Shown piece by piece: positions 35,421-48,300 of a stretch of 64,000 nucleotides of DNA; positions within the stretch are counted from its first letter, which is position 1; every line of letters begins with the position of its first letter. The translations under genes were made by a program, and so were the position numbers. The notes below the pieces were generated by a model, which was not told where the DNA came from, did not search any database, and saw only the letters and a program-made list of their open reading frames with translations. Origin of the DNA: Panorpa germanica. Lineage: Eukaryota > Arthropoda > Insecta > Mecoptera > Panorpidae. The stretch covers positions 6,262,001-6,326,000 of the forward strand of contig OY783203.1 of assembly GCA_963678705.1 (NCBI GenBank). Reading direction: 5' to 3'.

Positions 35421-36560
35421 CCGATTGAATATCAATTAATAAAAGAGTATAGTCCTAACTTAAAAAAAAAAAACGTTTTATACATGTATAAAGTAATTAC
35501 ACATGACAAATAGTAATTTATGTCGATGGGAAATCTATACTGCATACACATACATACTCGTGTAGACGTATACATATAAAAAACATAAACATTCCGTTAG
35601 TGCATCTCGTGCCTGTGGTTGTGGACCATCTACCCATCTAGTACTATACATCTAACATCTTGTTAACATCCTTTTATATCAAAACGTTAACTACTTCCAA
35701 TTTGTAGCTCATTGTTCGGCATTCTTTAATTCCTACACTCACTTTCTGTATCGTCCCTTCTATCTTTCTCCTATTATTAGACGTCAGTTTACCAGGTTAC
35801 CCACGGCTGCGATATGGACATCTGGCTTAGAGAGAGGGGCTTGCGGGATATGGTAGTAGAACTCCTTTATTCGGTCTTTGGATGTCACCGTCTGGGCGAC
35901 AAGGTAATCGTACCTCCCGATTCGTCTGGTTCGCCTATCTTACCGTTACCCCTTCAGTAAATAAAACTAGCGTGTAGCGTTTCAAAAAAAAGAATTCGCA
36001 ACACCTTATTAATGCAATTTATAATAAATTTATTTTACTAAAATTAATAGGAAAATGACTTACGGGGTCACGGGTATATCGAGGAGCGGTTTGTAGTATA
36101 AATTTCTGGCACGAACCGTTGGGGTAAATACTGTTTCAAACGCAGTTGATTCAAAAGCACGTAGATCAAGATCTGTGATTAATCCCTACTCATGTGCCTA
36201 CACTCGGTAACTCGGTACCTTTTGCATTGTACGGATTTGTTTTTCTCTTTTTGTTTTAGCTCAGCAACAATATTTTTCGCTTCCAGTCAAAGCAAATCGA
36301 TCAGAGAAGCGCGACTTAGACAGGGTAGTGGATACGTTTTAAAAATACGAAAGAAATTATTTAGACAGTAATTTATTGCTACGAATTATAACCCAAGAAT
36401 GAAATAGAAATTTTTTCTTATGATGAAAAGAGATAGCGCTACAACATATTAGACTTGTACGAACTTTGATTGAGTCTATACTATCATCTATTATGATCTC
36501 CGTGTTTTTATAGTATCATTAAAGTATAATATTTACCATAAATTATATTATTGGCCGCCA
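35421..36560. other. Intervening DNA without recognisable genes
   Basis: Mixed composition. It includes poly-A (35461-35472) and no long frame. Confidence 0.45.
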
Positions 36561-36773
36561 ATGGAAACAAATAGGGTCACGACACGGCCGAGTCCCACTG
36601 CTATAGTGCTATTAGTGCTAGTAGTGCTGTTCCTGAAACACACAACAGCACTAGCACTGGCTCTGGCTCTGGATATCACATACGTTGCGTTAGTATTTGT
36701 ATACACGAAGATAGACCGCGATATTCCTACAGATGGCAAAGTTTCCACGGCGGCCTATCGTCATTGCTTTTAA
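36561..36773 (+). CDS. Candidate small secreted or membrane protein ORF
   Basis: The ATG at 36561 (context GCCAATGG) opens a 70-residue frame to TAA at 36771-36773. It starts METNRVTTRPSPTA, basic and polar, followed by IVLLVLVVLFLKH, a strong hydrophobic core, then an Ala-Leu repeat (ALALALAL from GCACTA/GCTCTG hexamers) and a second mildly hydrophobic VALVFVY. The arrangement resembles a signal peptide or anchor. No family was recognised. The composition is richer in G/C than the flanks on both sides. A minus-strand frame overlaps it completely, so coding status is uncertain. Confidence 0.3.
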   Translation: METNRVTTRPSPTAIVLLVLVVLFLKHTTALALALALDITYVALVFVYTKIDRDIPTDGKVSTAAYRHCF

Positions 36774-37095
36774 AAATATAAAACTGCGGGGTCTATAATT
36801 ATGAATGTGTTTTATATAAAAAGAAACATTGAATTTGAATAACGTTGTAATTATCATTAATATAATTGCTATAAAATTTGAATATGATAGTTGTTGATTA
36901 GTTTTTGAAAATATCTATCAAATTATAACGTCTTCCAACGGTATATTTGTTAAAAGAAATCAGCAGAAGATAGATTTTTCTTAAATATCATGTATTAAAA
37001 AAACTTGTGGCTTGTATTAGTTATGGTCCTTGGTCATAACATCTACGAATTAATAATCATTTTGAATAGCGATAATAATATGTTCAAACACTCAC

Positions 37096-37283
37096 CGTAT
37101 CTGATGACCGGATATAATTAATGAAAATGTCTCTGAACTGGGCAAGTCTGTCGACAGATCACGCGGCGGTGGTCTATGGCGACCAACGACTCCCGCAGTG
37201 GCATGCCGATGGCGATGGTTTTGGCTATGGCTATGGCGATGTCGAGTTACAGCCAATATCACCGTCGCTAGATGTAGTCCCAT
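37096..37283 (-). CDS. Candidate minus-strand first coding exon
   Basis: On the minus strand the ATG at 37283 (context CTTCCATGG) starts MGLHLATVILAV. It continues through an Arg/His/Ser run (HRHSHSQNHRHRH, from a GCCATA/GCCATC hexamer tract) to SGHQIR at 37096. There ATACG|GTGAGTG is a strong splice donor, and the first stop (TGA) is formed by the donor itself. That is expected when an exon, and not an intact ORF, is coding. The plus strand also has an 89-codon frame (37121-37390) with no such support. No family was recognised. Confidence 0.3.
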
Positions 37284-37413
37284 GGAAGCAAACTCATGGA
37301 CTTGTATACTACACTGTATCACAGATTTTAGAGATATCACACACAAATAACGTGGGAGCGTCCGGGGGTTTCCAGGCCCATGTCCACTAAGTTAAAACCC
37401 AGAAGCATATACC

Positions 37414-37440
37414 CCCGAACACCGAACCCCGAACCCCGAG
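37414..37440. repeat. CCGAACC tandem repeat
   Basis: Three to four units of CCGAACC/CCGAACA just outside the candidate exon region. Confidence 0.8.
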
Positions 37441-38145
37441 CGTGTTAGCTAAATGTACATAACATTTACGAATATAATAACAAAGGGCGAATAATGAAAC
37501 TTTAGGTAATTGGGCCCTGTGTCATATCCGCGCCCTCCTCATACCTTTATATTACTCCCTAAACCGACTCCAGAGACCGTTAAGTGTCCCTTGTCATGCG
37601 AACATCAACGGCTCACTCTGTATATGTGATATTCAAACGTATATTCAAATCCATAGCTGACAATGTTCAAAATAAAAACATATCAACAGAAACCTGAGAA
37701 ATAAAACACATGTACAACATGATGCTATGTCTTGTTTTTCCGCGAGTAATGGCGCGGATGTCAAAACAGATTTAGTCAAACGTACCAGTTGTCGTCACCA
37801 TCATCAACTAACCATATCGCTTCAACAAGGAAAGAGACGGTTTGAAATCAATAAGTTATTTGAATTCTTGTATTATACGTGTGACTCGATCAAAATAGTA
37901 ATACCCCTTAGAAATTTCACATTAATGCCGAGAAATTAAGACATAAAATAAGTTACAGTAAGGTCTTTCTTTTATAGAATCGTCTCCCATTTTTAAAAGT
38001 AATTTTCGGGAAGAATAGTTCAAAAAATGCATTTTACTTTTTTTTTTATTATTTTATTGAACATCTGTATATTTTTGAGGCTGATCACTGACGGTTTCCT
38101 GGTATGTCTTTAGTTTATTATGGTGTCAAGGTTACTATACATCCT
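37441..38145. other. Intervening DNA without recognisable genes
   Basis: A 70-codon plus-strand ORF (37727-37939) has no distinguishing features. Nothing else found. Confidence 0.4.
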
Positions 38146-38242
38146 TAAGGAAAAAAATCAAACCCAGAAAATAAATCGCTGGACGGGTAATCGAATCCAA
38201 AGACAAAGCAATCTGGCGTTGAGCATTACCGCTCGACCGTGT
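38146..38242 (-). mobile_element. tRNA-derived SINE, 5' head, minus strand
   Basis: Read on the minus strand, GACACGGTCGAGCGGTAATG (A-box region), GGATTCGATTACC (degenerate B box) and TTATTTTCTGGGTTTGATT occur in family order. The sequence ends after the head, so the body and tail are missing or diverged. Confidence 0.75.
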
Positions 38243-39013
38243 CTTATATTTTATATAAATGGATTTTTAAAGATTAATATTAAATCAAAATTTATTATTG
38301 GTAATCATGTTTACAAAATATTAATAAGAATTAGATAATTAACTGCAGTATTATTCTAAAACGTTTCTGTATATATTTCCTATAGAATACTGGCTACCAC
38401 GGTTTAAGAATCCCTGATCTTTTTGCTATTGGAATCGCATGATTACATTGAGGAAGTTTTCTCATTTACCAGGTACCTATATACAAATGTGATTTCATGT
38501 TGAGATATTTAAATCATGTTCTTTAGGCCTGAACCTTTGTTTTCATACCACAAAACCAAATTATCTGAACACTTACTTTATTACTATAATCAAAATTCAC
38601 AAAGGGCTGAACAATTAACCTGATAAAAAACTTAGTTATTGAATTCGATCAAGGTTTTAATTAATTTTTTATCTTTCATGGTTCTATCTTTCTATAGCGA
38701 AGTATTTTCAACACCTTACGGCCTGGCCTCTATTTCTGCATGACTGCGTTCGGTTTCTTGATCGAAACTCGAAGAGCATTAATTTATAAAGGGATCGGAC
38801 AATGAGCATTACATAATACCTAAACACCTAAGCAAAAAACAATATTTAAGGGGAAAATATTTAAGTGCAGTGTTATGAATTTGAGTATCTGACTAATTCA
38901 ACGCCATACTCATTGGTTTAAATACTAACTTTAATCTCATTTTATATCAATCCGTTAAATATTTAGTACTGTACTTCAAAACAATCATACGAACTAATTT
39001 ATAAATATGTACA
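38243..39013. other. AT-rich DNA without recognisable genes
   Basis: No ORF or repeat edge could be supported. Confidence 0.55.
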
Positions 39014-39067
39014 TCTACTATTATAATGTTCCAGGTGTATGTTTATATGTTTGGAATTTTATATGGT
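39014..39067 (+). mobile_element. Helitron H1, 5' end fragment
   Basis: TCTACTATTATAATGTTCCA directly after A, then TGTATGTTTATATGTTTGG, matches the start of the Helitron at 18377. It diverges after about 54 bp and no 3' hairpin-CTAG end is visible downstream. It is either a truncated copy or another Helitron sharing the 5' end. Confidence 0.65.
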
Positions 39068-39734
39068 AATAATATTTTCTCTTCTGTGTATGATAAAATC
39101 ACTTTTTACTGCATATCTGTACTCCGACTTCGGGCTCCCCTGTTGTATCATCAAATTGAATATGCCTAACACATAGATCAAAATCAAAATCAAAATAAAA
39201 TTGAATCATTTTTAAATGAAGTATTAGAAGCACCAATAAATTTTCAAAGGTCTTTCAATTTAACACATTCCCGACGTGTCTTCCGACTTTTTATTAGAGA
39301 GTAGTCGCATTAGCACACTTTATCATGAGATAAAGTTTCTTAGACAAAGATAAACTTCTCCAATGTTTATCAATATACCACTGTATCGAATAAGTCTGTA
39401 TTTCATATGTCTGTATTCATATTATGGTCCATACATAGTAATCATATGTAAGGTAACATCCATGTTTTATGTTTTGTAAGAGAAAATAGTTTCATCAGTG
39501 GAGACGATCTTTAAGTCTATAAAAGAATGATAAAAATTACATTTAAAAAAATAAGTAAAAAAATATTAAAAAAACCTGACATACCAAATATACAAAAACA
39601 ATGTCGGCTATGCCACTGAGTTAGTTAAAAAAAAGTCGTGCAAAATGGAACAATAAATTATTGTATTTGTCTTACCTTCGGTGATTGCAATTTTTTTTGG
39701 ATAAATTATGAGCAGAATTGCAATGCAATAGCAA

Positions 39735-39802
39735 AGCCGGTTAGGGGCCTTTGAGAAATGATACCCAAGTCGGTTAGAAGCCTTTGAGAAATACATACCC
39801 CA
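39735..39802. repeat. Two tandem 33-35 bp units
   Basis: AGCCGGTTAGGGGCCTTTGA and AGTCGGTTAGAAGCCTTTGA each continue GAAAT...ACCC. Two units in direct tandem. On the minus strand they read as a repeated FSKAPNRL-type peptide within an 83-codon frame, but this is probably coincidental. Confidence 0.8.
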
Positions 39803-41216
39803 TAAATTATTCGCTAATCCGAAGGTGTTGACATGTTTTATGTATTTAAATAAATACATTTATAAATTCTTCATGTTTTTCAATGAACATAAAATTACGT
39901 TATTGCATTTTGTTAACGAGGGTCAAGTGCACATACAATTTTATTATCATTTTTCAGAATTTTAGTTTCTAATAATTTGGTTACATATAAACCTTGAATA
40001 TTTAAAAAACCATATCCTAAAACTTTACTCTATATACAATACATGGATAAATAGACAACTTTTTATGTTATCATTTAATTCTTATCTTGCCTTGACAAAT
40101 TGTGGGTCAAAGTGATTTTAAGATAATACATTTATGTTTTTAAAGAAAAAAATAAGCTGTGGACTTGTTCAAGTGGGTAAATTAACCAAAAGGAAACAGA
40201 AGAATTATAGGGTGTTTCTTAATATCTCATAAATTAAAGAAAGCATATGTTTGTGTAAAAATACACATAAACTACCAAAGTCTAAAAAACCTTTTAATAG
40301 AACATAACATTTTATGTATATGATATATCTATTAAGAGTTAGAATTTTTTTGCAGACGTTTGCATCTAAATGGCATCCGCAGTGAAAAACAAATTGACAT
40401 TAAGAATATTTCAACTTCAATTTTTGTAATATTTTTTTTAAATCGATTATATTTAATAAGTTATGGCCTTATTCTGATTTCAAATTACCAATTCTCTTAT
40501 GTGGGATAAAATGAATATAATTAAAAATGATAACTAAATATCTTATGACTAGTAACATAATATTTGTTTCATTCCACCTAAGTGCGAAGGAAATTGCAAG
40601 ACAGTATTCAAGGCCCCAATAGACCGGCATAATGTTACGCTGGGTAATGCTGAGTAACGTTGTTTAAATGATTTATGTACATTTTTCCTATTCGTGATAC
40701 ATTTTATATTTTATATCGAATTAAATTGAAACATATTTACATTCAGGTAACCATGCTTACTTAATAAATGCTTTTACTTATTTATCTAATCATATCCATA
40801 CATTATTATTGTTATTATTATTGCGTGATTTATAACAATAATGTTAAAGCATTCAGTAAAACATGATCTTCAATTAGAACCAACTTACTAAGAGTACACA
40901 CTAAATCGCGTCCAGTGAGAAACGTAAGATGCAGTACACTACATCGGAGCCGTTAATAGTAACTTACACTTGTTTCAGATTTATGAAATGCCATTTTATT
41001 TCAAGCAGAAACTTGATATGAGTGTACCATGTAATGCAGTTAGTTTTTTTTATTGAGCATATAAGTACATTTGATTTAATGGGCGATAATATTCCTTATA
41101 CAACATGTGTTAATATAATATATGTAATGTGTATGTAAAATATAAGGTATCATTTTATGTATAAAGGAATCTAGATGCATACAAAATGTTATTAGTATAG
41201 TATCAAGAGTATGTAT
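39803..41216. other. AT-rich DNA without recognisable genes
   Basis: A (TTA)n tract near 40806-40822. GTTACGCTGGGTAATGCTGAGTAACG near 40633 is a small imperfect repeat. Nothing else found. Confidence 0.5.
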
Positions 41217-41218
41217 TA

Positions 41219-41861
41219 GAGTGGCCCTTATTTACTCTTGGTGAAAATTATTTTTGAGATTTTTTATTGCGGCATTTATCAGTTTGGTTCCATTGCATGA
41301 AAAAATAATAGGTGTAAAATTTCAGATCAATCGGATAATGGGAAAGGGTGCCCCAAGAGCCCGGAAAATTATAAAATCCCATACATTTTTTAAAAAATTT
41401 ATTTATTTTGCGAAATAATAATTAAATACATTATACTATATTATTTAATTATATTATTTTATTATACACTTTTCTGTGTATAATAAATATTTAGTAAAAT
41501 AAATATATAAAATCGTGATTTTGTAATTTTTCGATTCTCGTGAATTTATAGTAAAAGAACTGATTTTCACGTATTTCTCGAAAATTGTTAGTTATACGAG
41601 AAAAAGTAATAGATGATTAAATATGTATTTTTATTAGATCTACAATTTTTGCGTAATAAGTTTTCGCATAAAATTAATATTTCTCAAGATATAAGAATTT
41701 TAAAAGAAAAATCTGTGATTTTTCAATTTTCGAGGCTCTTGGGGCACGTTTTCCCGTTATCCGATTGACCTAAAATTTTACACAGATCATTTTTTTAGGC
41801 ATTGGCACCAAATGGGAGGGTGCCGCAAAAAAAATTTTAACTTTGAAAATAAGGGCCACTC
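41219..41861. mobile_element. MITE-F, 643 bp with about 150 bp inverted repeats
   Basis: GAGTGGCCCTTATTT at the left and its complement AAATAAGGGCCACTC at the right are perfect termini, flanked by TA on both sides (41217-41218 and 41862-41863). Similarity between the arms continues for about 150 bp (for example ATCGGATAA and GTGCCCCAAGAGCC in both). The AT-rich centre has no ORF. The TA target suggests Tc1/mariner relatives. The ORF starting at 41812 overlaps the right arm and is not a gene. Confidence 0.85.
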
Positions 41862-42524
41862 TAGTATGTATATTTGGGACTCGAAAAACAGATGTTATTG
41901 TCGTTCCTATGAAATGGATGATAAAAAAAACAGTAAAAAAATATTATGTAATAGTATATGGTATTATGCAAAGTGTTCCGGTTTTCAAGACATCGATTTA
42001 TTATTTTTTAATTTCTCATCTTGAATGTATTAATTATTTAAAACAATCCATAAATCGTATAAATCGTCTAAATGCAATGAAGCAATGAGAAATGTCAAAC
42101 AAGTTATGCATAAACTACACTTATATATTTATGCTAAATATAGTTATGTATTTTTTACATTAACATATATATTGTTTATATTCATTAATAAAATGTATTA
42201 TTTTATTATTAAAATTTGGTTTTATACCATTTTTAGCCAAAGGCAAATTTAATTTAATTCTCTGACTATTTTTATTTTTTCAAAACACATTAATAATAAA
42301 AATAGATAATAAGAATAGAATGAGTTTGTCTGTGTTGGTTAACGTATAGTCTGTTCAAATAATAACTTCTTGACTGCTGCAACTAATAAACTATTTGTTT
42401 AATTTAGCTATTCTATTCTATTAATTTGCATATTGTTTTTATTTTTTCTTAGGTTTACTATAAATGTGTTGCCTGTCAAGAAAGTTTATTGCGTATTAAT
42501 TGTACTCTACGTATTTTACTCTAC

Positions 42525-42618
42525 ACACCAAATAAACTGCCAACGTAGTAGGAAGTCGTTGGTGATAGAACACCCATCGGAAATAGGCCGATGTTGAATA
42601 AAATTAAAAAAATAAAAT
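42525..42618 (+). mobile_element. tRNA-derived SINE, 3' fragment
   Basis: AAACTGCCAACGTAGTAGGA, GTCGTTGGTGATAGAACAC and CATCGGAAATAGGCCGATG, then AATAAAATTAAAAAAATAAA, match the last 90 bp of the SINE family. Confidence 0.75.
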
Positions 42619-43047
42619 ATTGCTAATGGAATGATTGTGAATATTTTTTAAATTTCATTAACAGAATCATTATTTCGTTAAAGCACTCATGCATTTACTA
42701 GTGAACGCTCTTAATTTACATTAAATTGTTTATGCACATAAATGTAATATATATAAGGACCTGATAAAACAATGGAATTAGGTCACTTTCTGTTCGAACC
42801 TTGAAATTGTATAGCCAAGAATCTAGATCTGTACAATTATACAGTAATACAATTTGAAAACATTTGTTGAATTTAATATCTTTTTGTATTTATCACAAAT
42901 AAAAGATAAACAAAAAATGAAAATATTCGTTTGTTATTATTAAGGCTGCCGCTTGAAACAGAAAATAACATTTATATATAAAAACTGAGGGGCAATATCT
43001 TTATAAATTGATTAGTTTAATTGTTATAATTTAAGGTTCTCAGGTAG
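42619..43047. other. AT-rich DNA without recognisable genes
   Basis: Nothing could be supported here. Confidence 0.55.
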
Positions 43048-43176
43048 AAATGAAACGTTTGAATTAGCTTGTAGCACGCTAGCAAGTTGAATCTTGTAAT
43101 GTGAGAAATAGCAAACAAACCTTGGATTTATCTAGTAGCAAATTAATAAGCTTAAAACTTCTAAGACAATATTCTA
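43048..43176 (+). repeat. Dispersed repeat family C, copy 4
   Basis: AAATGAAACGTTTGAATTAG and TTGTAGCACGCTAGCAAGTT then TGTGAGAAATAG align well with copies 1 to 3. It lacks the CACTACGTTAC part. The end CTAAGACAATATTCT matches copy 1. Confidence 0.75.
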
Positions 43177-45272
43177 TCAAACAAAGAGTTAAACCTCATT
43201 CCCATTCACTGGTTTTGATAATTAATTTACTGTTTTTATTTAATATTGTAATTTAGATTTTAAGTTCTCGTGTAAGCATTCCTTTTCCAATTTGTGTTTT
43301 GTATAGTGCGTATGCATCGTTAGTAATATAAATTTTGACAGTTCGACAAAATTGTATGTGAAATAATTAAAATTGCTATTTTTAATAACAATTAGTAGTA
43401 GAAATTGTTTTCTTTTATATATTTTTCAAAAACTGACATTAATCTTCTTTTAAAAGTAAATCCTACTGCATTTTGACAGATTGTCATATTTTGGAGGTTA
43501 TAATATAATATAGTTTTCCTTAATTTAATATTTTTAATTTAAAACATTAGACCTGATAAGGTCCTAAGAAAACTAAGAAAACTTAAAAAATAAATTGAAT
43601 TAAAAATGGTACTGTGAATGATTACGCGTATTGCCATATGCTTAAAAATTAAAATTAAATTAAATGATACTTAACTTATTTATTGACTTATGATTAAAAA
43701 CGTATGCGACGGAAATGTTACACAGCGTGTTGTGCAGAATATCTGCTCTTACATTTGTCTAGACATAACGAAATAGACCTCTTTTTTCTAGGTTATTGTG
43801 AGATCTCTGAGGAAAAAAATCAAAAATACATTAGAATAATTGTTAGGACATCTCCTTAAGTTGTTTTATATTTTATTCTATTGTATTTATATTTACGTAA
43901 TGTAAACATAAGACAGAATTAGTTCAGAGTGTCACTTCTTTAAGACTAATTGTTAGTTCTGCATAATAGCAGGTTCTTGACATATGTTGTATCAGTTTTA
44001 CATACCAACTGATCTTGTACTAAATTGACCTACAACTGCTCGTACAATTATAGTTAGTTAAGTTATGTTCCAGTTAAACACACACACAAACTTATCACCA
44101 ACATACATAACATATTATTTAAATATCAATTGAGTATATTCTATCATTGAATTACTTTACATGTACTATTAAATAATATATATTTATTTTTATTAAAACT
44201 TCTTGTCTTTATATAACACATCATCTACTTTCTCACTCACACATATAGGTTTATAGATATATATAAAAGAGATATACATATATATAATGTGTTGTAATAT
44301 ATACAGACGATTACCAACATCCATGCATGTTATGCTGAGAAACAAGTGGGTATAATATAGCCAACTAACAAGGCTACACAACCGTTAAGTACCGGGTTAA
44401 CATATTATTCTGTTTTGTGGACAATTTGTAAAGAGGCTATAAGTCTAAAATGGCTGTGAGCTCTGTGATTTAAAATTTAAACATCCCTATTATAGTATCT
44501 TTAGCGATATATTTAAATGTACGAGTATTTAATAAAAATATTTATATGTACAATTTATAACAGGAGATTCTGTATTTATATATAATGAAATATTTATTTA
44601 AAATATAATATAGAATATCTTAATAATAAAGGAATAAGTAAGGTTCATACCTTTTCAGTATTTCTTCTGTTTAATAGGTTTTATTGTGATATCATAATGG
44701 CCGAGTTTATTGATGCTTCACTCCATATTGCTGACATAGGGTTTGTTTCTCGAATTACCTTCAATGGCCTTGTGTCCTATGTCTTAATTTCTATAAAAGT
44801 GTACTATATATATTGATAAAATGGATTACTAGAACCTCAAATGTTCAATTATTTTTTAATAACTCCTTATATGTTAAAAGATATTAACAATTAAAAAAGT
44901 CATTTTGTCTCTTTAATTATTAAAGGGATTCAACGTTGTACACATTCCAAATGCATGTGACATCACAACCGCTGCCAACCTAACAGCTCATAAATCTGTG
45001 CTATACGTATTTATATATCAAAATATCAAATATTATTTACAGCCATTTCAAGGAACAATAAAATTCTAATATTATGTCTGTCTTAGCAGGGTTAAATAAA
45101 ACACAAACTTATTATTCTTTGACTTGACTTGATTATTTCGCCTACAAACGGCTACAAAAGAGACATACATTTACTTTAGTAGAGAAAACCTTCATAAATC
45201 CTGTCGTTATATTAACAGTAACCATTCGTATACGAAGACGCATATGTCATCTCGGCAAAGTAATTAATAATC
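43177..45272. other. AT-rich DNA without recognisable genes
   Basis: No ORF longer than 62 codons and none with protein-like composition. One TACGAGTA at 44520. No RNA gene found. Confidence 0.5.
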
Positions 45273-45308
45273 TGTTTATATACGTATATATGTATACGTA
45301 TATAAACA
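45273..45308. repeat. Perfect 16 bp inverted repeat, 4 bp loop
   Basis: TGTTTATATACGTATA (45273-45288), four bases, then its exact complement (45293-45308). It could extrude as a cruciform. No element ends or coding lie nearby. Confidence 0.9.
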
Positions 45309-48300
45309 AATACATAACGTAATAAGCGAGAGACATTGTCTAAGTTGTATTATATTTTATTGTTGGCACGACAGTTCTTAGAGTAAAGTGCATTTCACAT
45401 CATCAACCCACGGAACACAACAAAATGATGATGCAAATTATTATTAACTTTCATTACTAGCAAAATACTCATAGATTATGTCATATTATTAATGAAACTA
45501 AACACCAGTAATTGATTTTTTTTTTATTAAATAGTAATATATGATAACGTGTTGTCAACGTATAGTAATAGTTTTATCATTTTATCGTTGTTAGACATAA
45601 TTTTTTTTATTATTTGTGAATAAATAAACAGTTGAAAAGCAATAGTTCAAAGTACATTTAAAATTTGTTTATGTACCTAACAATACGTATTTAAGAATGT
45701 AGTATGTAGGCCTTATGTGAATAAACTAGAAGAAGATATCTTTAATCGTAATAGACTGCTGGCCCACTTCTGATTTCCACGAATAAATTTACTTTATATA
45801 ATTTATTTATTCTAAATATCTTCAGTTGAATTTACTGTCTGCATATAATATTTACGGTCACCTAAGCAGGATTAATCACAAAGCAAATGCCTACCTACCT
45901 AATGTTTAAAGTTATAGCCAAACGTTGCATTTAATTAAAACTATACTGGTATAAAAAAAAACTTATAAAAAAAATTTCGTTGGAAATTTGCCAGAATTAT
46001 TATATGCGTCAAATAATAGAAAAACAACGTATTTATGAAATTATGATTATGCTCTGCTAAACACAAAATAATATTATTACCTTAAATACATGTAACATTT
46101 TCCTTAAACGAAACCTAATGATATTTCATTTAAAAAGGTTTCATTTATGATTCTATACGCACTTTATAATAATTCTTTCGAAGTCTACTTAAGTATTTAT
46201 GAAGTCAAAGGTTTTTATGATTCTATTAATTCGAAAAATATAATTTTATGGTTGTAAAAGTAATAAAATACGTCATAGAATGTAATATATAAGGTTAATA
46301 TTTCATATTAAGTTAACCTTAAATACACGTTATTTGTTTAAGAGGCAGTAGATGAAGCTTCTTTAATTGAACTGTATAATTAACACTTTGCTCATATTTG
46401 TAAGGGCTTGCATTTTAAGTATAATTTTCACTTACTGTTTCAATTTTGCGTGGTACGTCAGTAGTATACTTTATTTAATATTAATTATCTTAACTTATAT
46501 TAATTATTATATTTTTTTGACAAGCCGAAAAATGATTTTACCTATGACAGATAGGTAGGACAGAAAATATTTGCATAGTTCTAAAACTAAAACATTAAAC
46601 TAAAATTAAAATTAAAGAGTATGGGGAAATGATACTCAAAATCTTTTAAAATCTAATCCAGCAGTCCGATGTTGTCATGCGAGCTTTCTAGAAACTTACT
46701 TGACCAGTATTATTCACTGCTCCACATTAACCTGCCTTTCCTACACATTGCTTATGTTTCCTTAATATAAATATCGTATTTTATTCTTATTCACAGTTTG
46801 CACGCTAATCTATTGAACAAGTGGATCAGTCGTGCTTGATTCTTGCACTAACCACATACAATAATTCGCTAATTAAATAAAAATGTAACGTGCTCAACAG
46901 AAGCGAACCCCAGCTTAAAAAACACAAATAATAAATCTAAAATGATGCTTTTACGATACATTTATTGCATTAGATTTTATACCGCGTAAATGAGAGAACA
47001 ATCGCTTACAATCTTACAACGAAAGTATAAGTATTGTTACATTAAAAAAACTACATCATAAATAATAAATCTCTTTAAATATTATTTTTTACACTTTTAA
47101 ATGACTTTATGGTATTTAAACTGAAGGTCACGAAAGTTTTAAAAACTTTTTAAGTAAGTACATTTGTTTAAAATGTTTTTTAAAAGTATTTCATATGTTT
47201 TTTCCTCTTTCTTTCAAGGTCAAAATTGTAATTTTAATAAAAAATGATTTATTGCATAGTATTGGTATTGGTTTTTACGTTATTGTGAAACATAACCTAA
47301 AAATGATTTATTATTTTGGTTATGAACAATTTACATCTAAATTTTATAAATTGATGACATCATTTTTGATTACGTAAGCTCTTTTCGGACCAATGAATAT
47401 TGTGATATGGTAGATAATTACACCGAATTACATGAGTTTGTTTTGATATCAAGCATGTACTCGTAACTGGACATCTATCTAACGTTAACTAGCTACAAAA
47501 TATATAGTTTTTATTTTTTCAACCTAATTGAACTTTGTTCATATTATTATGTCATTTTTTAAATAAATTATAGGTTATAAAACAAAATTAACGAATCTGA
47601 TTAAGATATAATATGGTCTGTGGACTAGTTAGTATAGAATAGCATTATAATTATTATTTTAATAATGGTCACTGGAGCTTAAAAAATGCTATAAATCATA
47701 AGTATTAAATTAGACATTTGTGTTACACAATAAGCGCCATTTTGTATAGTTTTAGCAACACATGTCCACCATGTTACCTATGTTAACTACCCTAATTTTT
47801 ATAAAGAATAGGGGATAACATCCATGTTCTGTTAAAAATAGATCAGATCGATAACAATAGATAGAGTTTTTTTAGTTAAAAATAGCTGTTAACAAAATTC
47901 TATAGGTTTTTGTATTTTTGTAAATCTATTCTTCGTTCTTGCAAAGCTTTTTATATTAGTATTGGCTTAAAACATGGCCTGTATATGAAAATGTATCTAT
48001 ATACTTTATACCAAATTTTTGTACTGCAATTGAAATTTATTAAAATGCTATGGATAAAGTAATATTACTTGCGAACTGATTTGCTCTCACGGTAAATTCA
48101 ATTGTTTCTACATTGTAAAGCAACATTTGTACACATTATCAATTTTATATATACACTAATATAATATAATAGTTTTAAAATATGCTTTAAATAACATGTA
48201 AAATTTCAATCAGTTCAATTTCTATTTAATTTAACCAAGAAAAATGTTAACTTTACAGAATATTATTTATGAAATTGAAATTCCCGTTCACCGATATTTT

